Source: Clostridiales bacterium
GTDB taxonomy: Bacteria > Bacillota > Clostridia > Oscillospirales > Acutalibacteraceae
Reading direction: 5' to 3'
Length of the DNA stretch: 6,843 bases
Assembly: GCA_021202245.1 (NCBI GenBank)
Contig: JAJQDK010000043.1
Location: 11,647-18,489, forward strand
Shown piece by piece: positions 1 to 5,589 of this stretch. The position numbers and the translations under genes were made by a program. The number at the start of each line of letters is the position of its first letter. Within the stretch, counting starts at the first letter, position 1. Below the pieces are notes generated by a model that saw nothing but the letters and a program-made list of their open reading frames with translations, had not been told where the DNA came from and made no database searches.

Positions 1-1292
1 GCGTGAGCGTTTGCATAAATGATTTTTCTGCCTCGGACATGGCTCAAAAATCCGATAACGACGACGAAAACGAGCTGATAACCGCTCAGCTAATATATAA
101 AATCCTGTGCAGGTTTTCGGGAATTACTCAGCCGTGGGGTGTGCTTACCGGCGTGCGCCCCGTCAAGCTTTTCAGACGGCTCAGCGGAGAGCTTGGGGAG
201 CAGGGAGCGGTAAAAAAGTTTACGGATGATTTTTATGTGAGCGAAGAAAGGCTCCGCCTTGCCCGAACAACCGAGCGCAATGAAAAGCGAATACTCGATC
301 TCTCACGTCCCGATTCTTTCAGCCTGTATGTGGGAATACCGTTTTGTCCCTCAAGATGCAGCTATTGTTCATTTGTGATGTCGTCAATAGAGCGGGTGGG
401 CAAGCTGATAGAACCGTATGTTGAGCTTTTGTGTGAAGAAATCAAGACGGTTGCCGAGATTGCAAATTCCCTCAATTTAAGACTTGAAGCCGTATATTTC
501 GGTGGCGGAACTCCCACAACGCTCACAGCCGTTCAGCTTGACAGAGTGCTCGGCACCGTAAACTCAAGCTTTGATATGAGCACCTGCCGGGAATTCACCG
601 TTGAGGGCGGTCGTCCCGACACCGTTGACACCGAAAAGCTTATTGCTTTAAAAGAAAATAAAGTTGACAGAATAAGCATAAATCCTCAGACATTAAATGA
701 AGATGTTCTGAAAAATATCGGAAGAAAGCACACTGCCGAGCAGTTTTTTAATGCATTTGAGCTTGCGCGAAAATGCGGTTTTAAAAACATCAACACCGAT
801 TTAATCGCCGGATTGCCCGGCGATAGCTTTGAAAGCTTTAAAAGCTCTCTTGATTCAATCAAATCCCTGTCGCCAGAATGTATTACAGTTCACACGCTTT
901 GCATGAAAAGAGCGTCGGCTCTTACTACTCAGGGAGTCACGCTTGATACCGATACCGCCCGTGAAGCTCGAAAAATGCTCGATTATACGCAAAAAACGCT
1001 TACCGACGGAGATTACATACCCTACTATATGTATCGTCAGAGCAGAATGGTGGGCAATCTTGAAAACGTGGGCTGGTCTTTAAGGGGTTACGAAAGTCTT
1101 TACAATGTTTATGTAATGGACGAAACGCACACAATTCTCTCCTGCGGTTCGGACGGAGTGACAAAGCTCAAAAGGAACAACCCCGATTATCTCGAACGGG
1201 TATTTAATTTCAAATATCCCTATGAATACATAGACAGATTTGACGAAATTATCGAAAGAAAAAACGCAATAAAAACATTTTACGGCAAATAA
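1..1292 (+). CDS. hemZ: Coproporphyrinogen dehydrogenase-like radical SAM protein HemZ (5' end missing)
   Basis: This is a radical SAM enzyme of the HemZ family, annotated as an oxygen-independent coproporphyrinogen III dehydrogenase in haem synthesis. The exact reaction of HemZ, as opposed to HemN, is less firmly established. The frame is open at the window edge, so the gene is 5'-truncated; the GTG at 3 is probably not the real start. About 429 residues are visible against roughly 500 in B. subtilis HemZ, so around 70 are missing. Numbering from the codon at 3, the [4Fe-4S] motif CxxxCxxC is C115, C119 and C122, and the SAM-binding GGGTPT motif is at 167-172. The family signatures TGVRPVK, EGGRPDT, ISINPQT and a C-terminal YRQ...GNLENVGW are all present. 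It ends in TAA only five bases before a promoter for the next gene, and no terminator is visible between them. Confidence 0.93.
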   Translation, partial: VSVCINDFSASDMAQKSDNDDENELITAQLIYKILCRFSGITQPWGVLTGVRPVKLFRRLSGELGEQGAVKKFTDDFYVSEERLRLARTTERNEKRILDLSRPDSFSLYVGIPFCPSRCSYCSFVMSSIERVGKLIEPYVELLCEEIKTVAEIANSLNLRLEAVYFGGGTPTTLTAVQLDRVLGTVNSSFDMSTCREFTVEGGRPDTVDTEKLIALKENKVDRISINPQTLNEDVLKNIGRKHTAEQFFNAFELARKCGFKNINTDLIAGLPGDSFESFKSSLDSIKSLSPECITVHTLCMKRASALTTQGVTLDTDTAREARKMLDYTQKTLTDGDYIPYYMYRQSRMVGNLENVGWSLRGYESLYNVYVMDETHTILSCGSDGVTKLKRNNPDYLERVFNFKYPYEYIDRFDEIIERKNAIKTFYGK

Positions 1293-1297
1293 TACTG

Positions 1298-1326
1298 TTG
1301 ATTATTGTTGATAACAGTGTTATAAT
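1298..1326 (+). promoter_or_regulatory. Sigma-A-type promoter for the zinc-ribbon gene
   Basis: TTGATT (1298-1303), a 17-base spacer and a perfect TATAAT (1321-1326). A TGT immediately before the -10 makes an extended -10 element. Transcription would start near 1333, giving a leader of about 60 bases before the ATG at 1394. The -35 region carries a tandem repeat, TGTTGAT at 1296-1302 and again at 1306-1312 (10-base period). It is flanked by a short inverted repeat, ACTGTT (1294-1299) and AACAGT (1313-1318). These could be operator elements; that part is inference. Confidence 0.75.
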
Positions 1327-1393
1327 ACTCAACATAATAAAAGTATTCACTGATAAAATCAATGTTTACCGATACAGAAAGGCTGGAATTATT

Positions 1394-1864
1394 ATGGGAA
1401 AATTTGACGGTATTTTTGATGATATGGTTGTAAACGCAAAGGCTGCGGCTTCTGCCGTTTCCAAAAAGGCTTCCGAGGTGTATGACTCTTCAAAGCACAA
1501 GATAACCGCTTCGGAAATAAGAAACGACATAAACAGCAAGCTCCGTGACCTCGGCGCAATTACGTACAAGGCACAGACTCAGAATGTTGATATGTCCGAG
1601 CAAATTGCCGAGACTGTTGAGCAGATAACCGAGCTGAAGGATAATCTTGCCGCTGTCAATGAGCATATTGCAGCTGCTAAAAATCAGCGCAAATGCCCTA
1701 ATTGCGATGCAAGCGTACCCAAAAATTCGCTTTTTTGCAATATTTGCGGCGCAAAGCTTGAGCTTGAGGATGCCGACGGCGCCGAAGCTTCTGCCGACGA
1801 AGCTGATGCTGCCGAGGATGTAATTGAAAATACACAGGCACAGGAAGATACACAAGCCGAGTAA
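1394..1864 (+). CDS. Small coiled-coil / zinc-ribbon protein of unknown function
   Basis: A 156-residue soluble protein. The start is ATG 1394, with an AGAAAGG Shine-Dalgarno at 1376-1382. A longer reading from a TTG at 1298 is rejected because it begins inside the promoter -35 box. Residues 1-45 are alanine- and lysine-rich and probably helical, and about 45-95 look like a heptad-type coiled coil. A zinc ribbon follows with two CxxC knuckles (C101/C104 and C115/C118), reading CPNC...FCNICG. The last ~35 residues are a very acidic Ala/Asp/Glu tail. Similar small proteins with an N-terminal MGKFD-like helix and a C-terminal zinc ribbon are common in Firmicutes, but I know of no defined role. 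There is no signal peptide or membrane segment. It has its own promoter; the flippase gene follows 35 bases later with no terminator between, so co-transcription is likely. Confidence 0.85.
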   Translation: MGKFDGIFDDMVVNAKAAASAVSKKASEVYDSSKHKITASEIRNDINSKLRDLGAITYKAQTQNVDMSEQIAETVEQITELKDNLAAVNEHIAAAKNQRKCPNCDASVPKNSLFCNICGAKLELEDADGAEASADEADAAEDVIENTQAQEDTQAE

Positions 1865-1899
1865 TTGCACTCAAAAATTATTTTCAAAGGTGATTTCAT

Positions 1900-3702
1900 T
1901 TGTCTAAAAAATATAATGCGGTAGCAAATTCCGAAAAAGACACCTCGCAAACCTTCCTCAAGGGCGCAGCCGTCCTTACGCTGAGTATGGTTATTGTCAA
2001 GGTGTTCGGTCTGCTTGACAAGGTACTGCTAACAAATATTTACTCTACCTTCGGCGATGAATATGCTACCCTCGGCATGGGACTTTACAGCAATGCCTAT
2101 GAAATTTTTGTTGTAATTTTCACCGTGGCTACGGGAGGATTGCCTATTGCAATTTCCCGTCTTGTATCTGAAAGCATGGCGCAGAAGCGTTATAATGACG
2201 TAAAGCAAATACATAAGGTATCTGTTCCGTTTTTCACAATCGTAGGCTTTGTTTGCTTTTTGATAATGATTGGCGGCAGCTTTATTTACATCAATATAAT
2301 AAACTCGCCCTATTCAATTTACGCTATGCTTTGCCTTGCGCCCACCCTGCTGTTCGGCTGCTTTGCTTCAATGTACCGAGGATATTTTGAGGGACAGCGC
2401 AATATGGTTCCCACTGCTGTATCCGAGATAATCGAGGCGGCGACCAAGCTTGTTTTGGGCACCTTGTTAGCCTATCTTGTAATGCGCTGCGGCATTTCCT
2501 CTTATGAAAGCACGGGTACGTTCTTAAATTTCGTTTTTGAAAGCGAAACCGAGGCCCATAACACCATTCTTGCATTTTCTGTTGCGGGCGCAATCTGCGG
2601 AATAAGTCTGGGCAGTCTGTTTTCGTTTTTGTCTATGCTTCTGCGTTTTAAAATAAACGGCGACGGCATCCCCGAGGAATATTATCAAAATTCAATCGAA
2701 GCGCGCTCAAAGCGTGAAACCTTTGTTGTTATATGCAAAACTGCTGTTCCCACAGTGTTGGGCGCTTTTATAATGAGCATCGGCTCGCTGATTGACCAGG
2801 TTATTATTCAGCGTGTTTTGCTTAATCTTGCCGAAACCAATCCCGATGCGCTCTATGACCAATACAGTCAGTATTTTTCAAGGGAATCGGTTTATACCGA
2901 CAGAGAGCATATTACAATACACACTCAGCTGTGGGGCTGTTACTCGTCCACGCTTACCCTGATGCAGCTTGTCACGGCAGTTACTCAGGTATTCGGCTCA
3001 AGCGCAATGCCCAATGTCACAAGCTCCTGGACCAAGGGGAATAAGGAAGAGCTTAAAAAGTCCATTGAAACGGTCATACGGATGACTATGATGTTTACCC
3101 TTCCCATGGGACTCGGACTTTGTGTGCTTGCCCACCCGATAATGCAGTTTATATATTCGGGCGACGCTATTATTGACATAGGCGGAAATGTGCTTACAAT
3201 TATGGGTATCACAACCATATTTAATGCAGCTACCACTCCTATTTGCAGTATGCTTCAGGGCATAGGCAGAGTGGATTTGCCCACAAAGCTGTATGCGCTG
3301 TGCATGCTTATAAAAATCGGCGTAACGTGGATGTTCGTAAGTGTTCCCGAAATAAACATTCAGGGCGCCACGGCAGGCACGCTTGTCGGCTATGCGGTTA
3401 TTTTGTTGATAGGAACCTATCTGCTTGTAAAGCATTCAAAGGTTTCAATTAACTTTTTCACAACCACTGTCAAGCCTCTTATCGGCGCAGTTTTAAGCTC
3501 GGCTGCAGCCTATTTTACAAATATGCTCTGCTCAAATTATATGCCGCAAAGGCTTTCAACCGTCATCGCTATCGTTTGCGCAGTGGTTATATACGTAATT
3601 GCTTTGTTGATTTTGCGAGCTTTTACGGCAACTGAAATAAAATTTTTGCCTAAAGGGGAAAAAATTTCAAAAGTACTTGAAAAATGGCACCTTATTGGGT
3701 AA
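1900..3702 (+). CDS. MVF/MOP-family flippase (SpoVB/YabM/MurJ-like), polysaccharide or lipid II transport
   Basis: A 600-residue integral membrane protein with about 12-14 hydrophobic helices along most of its length. It resembles the SpoVB/YabM/YtgP group of the MOP (MurJ/Wzx) superfamily, which flips lipid-linked sugars such as peptidoglycan precursor across the membrane. Visible signatures are an N-terminal KGAAVLTLSMVIVKVFGLLDKV-type first helix, TGGLPIAISRLVSE around residues 78-91 and YRGYFEGQ at 159-166. The TTG start at 1900 is supported by AAAGGTG at 1886-1892 with a 7-base gap. It is about 80 residues longer than typical relatives, mainly through hydrophilic loops near residues 197-222 and 308-344. 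Position upstream of mazG matches B. subtilis yabM rather than spoVB, but I cannot separate paralogues from one sequence, so no symbol is given. A role in cortex or cell-wall synthesis is inferred from family and neighbours. Confidence 0.9.
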   Translation: MSKKYNAVANSEKDTSQTFLKGAAVLTLSMVIVKVFGLLDKVLLTNIYSTFGDEYATLGMGLYSNAYEIFVVIFTVATGGLPIAISRLVSESMAQKRYNDVKQIHKVSVPFFTIVGFVCFLIMIGGSFIYINIINSPYSIYAMLCLAPTLLFGCFASMYRGYFEGQRNMVPTAVSEIIEAATKLVLGTLLAYLVMRCGISSYESTGTFLNFVFESETEAHNTILAFSVAGAICGISLGSLFSFLSMLLRFKINGDGIPEEYYQNSIEARSKRETFVVICKTAVPTVLGAFIMSIGSLIDQVIIQRVLLNLAETNPDALYDQYSQYFSRESVYTDREHITIHTQLWGCYSSTLTLMQLVTAVTQVFGSSAMPNVTSSWTKGNKEELKKSIETVIRMTMMFTLPMGLGLCVLAHPIMQFIYSGDAIIDIGGNVLTIMGITTIFNAATTPICSMLQGIGRVDLPTKLYALCMLIKIGVTWMFVSVPEINIQGATAGTLVGYAVILLIGTYLLVKHSKVSINFFTTTVKPLIGAVLSSAAAYFTNMLCSNYMPQRLSTVIAIVCAVVIYVIALLILRAFTATEIKFLPKGEKISKVLEKWHLIG

Positions 3703-3705
3703 AAT
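3677..3705 (+). promoter_or_regulatory. Predicted sigma-A promoter for mazG-HU, overlapping the flippase stop
   Basis: TTGAAA (3677-3682), a 17-base spacer and TAAAAT (3700-3705). The -10 box contains the TAA stop of the flippase gene. A start near 3712 would give a leader of about 48 bases before the mazG GTG. Five of six bases match consensus in each box, with ideal spacing. In an AT-rich gene end some chance matches are expected. Confidence 0.5.
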
Positions 3706-3759
3706 AGATAATTGTGGATTAGCTTTACAGTTTAATAGCTTTGTGCGGAGGTTACTTAA

Positions 3760-4554
3760 GTGGATTTTAAAGAGAAGCAAAATTATAATTTTGATGATTT
3801 GATTGAAATTGTAAAGATACTCAGATCTCCCGAGGGATGTCCCTGGGACAGGGAGCAGACCCACAAGTCAATACGCTCAAATTTTATCGAGGAAACCTAC
3901 GAGGCGGTTGAGGCTATTGATACAGATGACCTTGATTTGCTTAAGGAGGAGCTCGGCGACGTGCTGCTTCAGGTTGCATTGCACAGCGAAATTGAAAGCG
4001 AGAAAGGTAATTTCACCGTTGACGATGTGTGCGACGGAATCTGCAAAAAGCTTATTATCCGTCATCCCCACGTTTTCGGTAATGTGGATGCGGATACAAC
4101 CGATAAGGTATTAAAAAATTGGGACGCCATAAAAATGCGTACCAAATCACAAAAAACTCAGACTCAGGCTATGGAGAGCGTATCAAAGGCGTTGCCTTCT
4201 CTGATGAGAAGCACCAAAATCCAGCAGAAAGCGGCTAAGGTCGGCTTTGACTGGAGCAGTGTTGACGGTGCGCTTGATAAATTGCTTGAGGAATGCGGCG
4301 AGCTTAAGCTTGCAATAGACAACAATGATGCTGACAATCAATACGAGGAGCTCGGAGACGTACTGTTTTCCGCAGTTAATGTTGCTCGCTTTTTAAATAT
4401 CGACAGCGAAAAGGCGCTGTATGATGCGTGCGACAAATTTACGGAGCGCTTTTCCGGAGTTGAACAGCTTGCTGCTCAAAGAGGTATTGATATGAAAACA
4501 GCTTCACTTGATGAACTTAATTCCCTATGGGATGAAGTTAAAATAAATAATTAA
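3760..4554 (+). CDS. mazG: Nucleoside triphosphate pyrophosphohydrolase MazG
   Basis: A 264-residue cytoplasmic hydrolase that converts NTPs or dNTPs to monophosphates and pyrophosphate, a house-cleaning role for aberrant nucleotides. Two MazG domains are visible, as in the 263-residue E. coli enzyme. Domain 1 has the LRSPEGCPWDREQTH signature (residues 21-35) and metal ligands E44/E45/E48 with E64/D67. Domain 2 has E177/E178/E181 with E197/D200. Both EExxE...ExxD sets are intact, so both sites could bind Mg2+. The GTG start at 3760 is fixed by GGAGG at 3747-3751 with an 8-base gap. Unlike B. subtilis YabN at the same locus, there is no N-terminal tetrapyrrole-methylase domain. The HU gene follows 19 bases after the stop. 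Confidence 0.96.
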   Translation: MDFKEKQNYNFDDLIEIVKILRSPEGCPWDREQTHKSIRSNFIEETYEAVEAIDTDDLDLLKEELGDVLLQVALHSEIESEKGNFTVDDVCDGICKKLIIRHPHVFGNVDADTTDKVLKNWDAIKMRTKSQKTQTQAMESVSKALPSLMRSTKIQQKAAKVGFDWSSVDGALDKLLEECGELKLAIDNNDADNQYEELGDVLFSAVNVARFLNIDSEKALYDACDKFTERFSGVEQLAAQRGIDMKTASLDELNSLWDEVKINN

Positions 4555-4573
4555 ATTTACGGAGGATTTCGCA

Positions 4574-4825
4574 ATGAAAAAAACGGAACTCATCGCTGCT
4601 GTTGCTGAACAGAGCGGACTTTCTAAGAAGGATGCAGAAAAGGCAGTATTGGCTATGCTCGACACTATCGTCAACAAGGTTGCCGAGGGTGAGAAGATTC
4701 AGATTACAGGCTTCGGTACATTTGAACAGCGCCTCAGAAACGCAAGAACCGGCCGTGACCCCAGAACAGGCAACACCATTGAAATTCCTGCTTCTAAGGT
4801 TCCCACTTTTAAGGCAGGCCAGTGA
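4574..4825 (+). CDS. hup: DNA-binding protein HU, C-terminally short (83 residues)
   Basis: An HU-family histone-like protein: a homodimer that bends and compacts DNA in the nucleoid. The ATG at 4574 follows a strong GGAGG (4561-4565) with an 8-base gap. The sequence shows the N-terminal helix pair (KTELIAAVAE...GLSKKDAEKAV), the GFGTFE core strand (46-51), and the DNA-binding arm RTGRDPRTGNTIEIP with the intercalating P63 conserved. It stops at TGA 4823-4825 after KVPTFKAGQ, at 83 residues, where the family usually has 90-92. The codons after the TGA still read FKTAVNKK, which matches the expected last helix, so the end looks lost by a nonsense change (or a base-call error). It probably shares transcripts with mazG; no convincing promoter of its own is seen in the last 200 bases of mazG. 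A strong terminator follows. Confidence 0.93.
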   Translation: MKKTELIAAVAEQSGLSKKDAEKAVLAMLDTIVNKVAEGEKIQITGFGTFEQRLRNARTGRDPRTGNTIEIPASKVPTFKAGQ

Positions 4826-4865
4826 TTTAAAACCGCTGTGAACAAAAAATGTTTATTACATTATC

Positions 4866-4915
4866 AGAGCCGTTGTTGATGTGTATACATTGACTCAACG
4901 GCTCTTTTACTTTTC
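4866..4915 (+). terminator. Rho-independent terminator after HU
   Basis: A perfect 10-bp stem, AGAGCCGTTG (4866-4875) with CAACGGCTCT (4896-4905). The 20-base loop contains a further small stem, ATGT (4879-4882) with ACAT (4887-4890). The stem runs straight into a T-rich tract (TTTTACTTTTCTTTTG, 4905-4920). It closes the mazG-HU unit and lies just upstream of the rqcP ribosome binding site. Confidence 0.88.
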
Positions 4916-4938
4916 TTTTGCTTTATTTTGGAGGAAAA

Positions 4939-5181
4939 ATGAGACTTGATAAATTTCTTAAGGTTTCCCGCTTAATTAAGCGCAGAACCGTTGCAAACGA
5001 GGCGTGCGACGCCGGAAAAATTATTGTAAACGGCAAAGTCGCCCGTGCTTCTTACGACGTTAAGCCCGGCGATGTTGTCGAAATCACTATGGGCTCCCGC
5101 TCGGTAAAAGTTAGGGTTAAAGAGGTTAAGGACGTTGTCCGCAAGGAGGAAGCCGAAGCTATGTATGAGGCTGTGCTTTAA
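4939..5181 (+). CDS. rqcP: S4-domain ribosome quality-control protein RqcP (YabO)
   Basis: An 80-residue single S4-domain RNA-binding protein of the Hsp15/RqcP group. In Bacillus, RqcP works with RqcH on obstructed 50S subunits to extend stalled peptides with alanine tails. The sequence begins MRLDKFLKVSRLIKRRT, the hallmark of the family, then GKIIVNGKVARASYDVKPGD, the second half of the S4 fold. It ends in a short helical tail with KEEAEAMYEAV. Length agrees with B. subtilis RqcP (about 86). The ATG at 4939 is chosen because it gives the canonical N-terminus; GGAGG at 4930-4934 leaves only 4 bases, rather close. A TTG at 4918 would add seven residues overlapping the terminator tail and the Shine-Dalgarno, and is rejected. 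It sits directly after the HU terminator with no visible promoter. Confidence 0.93.
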   Translation: MRLDKFLKVSRLIKRRTVANEACDAGKIIVNGKVARASYDVKPGDVVEITMGSRSVKVRVKEVKDVVRKEEAEAMYEAVL

Positions 5182-5213
5182 ATCGGCACGTCGTGCTTCC
5201 TCTGTGTAAAAAT

Positions 5214-5242
5214 GTATATTTTAAAAGTTATCTCCGTATAAA
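5214..5242 (+). promoter_or_regulatory. Predicted sigma-E (mother-cell sporulation) promoter for yabP-yabQ
   Basis: GTATATT (5214-5220), a 14-base spacer and CGTATAAA (5235-5242). The known sigma-E pattern in Bacillus is roughly KMATATT, 14-15 bases, then CATACAnT, so the -35 matches at 6 of 7 positions, the -10 partly (4 of 6 in the CATACA core), and the spacing is right. A start near 5248 would give a leader of about 54 bases. In B. subtilis the yabP-yabQ pair is under sigma-E, which supports the assignment. Confidence 0.55.
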
Positions 5243-5292
5243 TTATTAAGTGATACCGCACAACCCGCGCTTACTTAAAGATTATACGGAGG
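5231..5292 (+). promoter_or_regulatory. Leader hairpin that would sequester the yabP ribosome binding site
   Basis: A perfect 10-bp inverted repeat, CTCCGTATAA (5232-5241) with TTATACGGAG (5282-5291), extended by a T-G pair (5231/5292). An inner stem pairs TTAAGTGA (5246-5253) with TTACTTAA (5271-5278), including one G-T pair, and leaves a 17-base loop. The 3' arm contains the whole GGAGG (5288-5292) of yabP. The 5' arm overlaps the predicted sigma-E -10 box, so it would be absent from RNA started at that promoter and present only in read-through RNA. Confidence 0.6.
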
Positions 5293-5301
5293 CTTTTGTA
5301 T

Positions 5302-5574
5302 ATGTCCGAAATTCCTAAGGCAAAAATCCATACTCTTATGCTTGACAACAGAAAAAAGCTTGTTTTAACGGGCGTTGAGGATGTAAACGGATTTAACGAG
5401 GAGTCCGTTTCAGCAAAAACCTCCTGCGGAACTCTTATTATCAAGGGCGAGGGGCTCCACATTGACAGACTTTGTCTTGAAACGGGGGATATGTCAATAG
5501 ACGGCAAAATCAATGCCCTGCAATATCTCGGCAGCGATGTATCACGTTCAAAGCTGTCAAAACTATTCAAGTGA
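5302..5574 (+). CDS. yabP: Sporulation protein YabP
   Basis: A 90-residue YabP-family protein, a small soluble beta-rich protein made in the mother cell during sporulation; its biochemical role is not known. Recognisable family features are HTLMLDNRKKLVLTGVEDVNGFNEE near the start, a central GTLIIKGEGLHIDRLCLETGDMSIDGKI block, and a C-terminal SKLSKLFK helix. The ATG at 5302 is preferred over a TTG at 5296, because GGAGG (5288-5292) is 9 bases from the ATG but only 3 from the TTG. The gene is preceded by a sigma-E-like promoter and a hairpin covering its ribosome binding site. yabQ follows after 15 bases, so the two are almost certainly co-transcribed. Confidence 0.92.
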   Translation: MSEIPKAKIHTLMLDNRKKLVLTGVEDVNGFNEESVSAKTSCGTLIIKGEGLHIDRLCLETGDMSIDGKINALQYLGSDVSRSKLSKLFK

Positions 5575-5589
5575 TTCAGGGGAAAGAGT

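Noticed and set aside
1298..1393. N-terminal extension of the zinc-ribbon protein from a TTG at 1298
   Set aside because: The TTG is the -35 box of a strong promoter; the ATG at 1394 has a Shine-Dalgarno and gives a family-like N-terminus.
1362..1433. Possible 23-codon upstream ORF overlapping the start of the zinc-ribbon gene
   Set aside because: No ribosome binding site before its ATG and no leader-peptide pattern; likely chance.
1490..1870. Long minus-strand open frame, as well as others at 2998-3435, 5271-5618 and 6053-6559
   Set aside because: These are antisense shadows of strongly recognised + strand genes, with no family-like sequence or ribosome sites.
4517..4544. Possible promoter for HU at the end of mazG (TTAATT, 16 bases, TAAAAT)
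   Set aside because: The -35 matches only 3 of 6 consensus bases; too weak to annotate.
4602..4841. Alternative frame over HU continuing past the HU stop (ending ASDLKPL) as a frameshift product
   Set aside because: The HU frame itself continues into a better match (FKTAVNKK) without a shift; the other frame is a shadow with no family similarity.
5186..5196. Small inverted repeat GCAC-GTC-GTGC after rqcP as a terminator
   Set aside because: The stem is only 4 bp and no T-tract follows.
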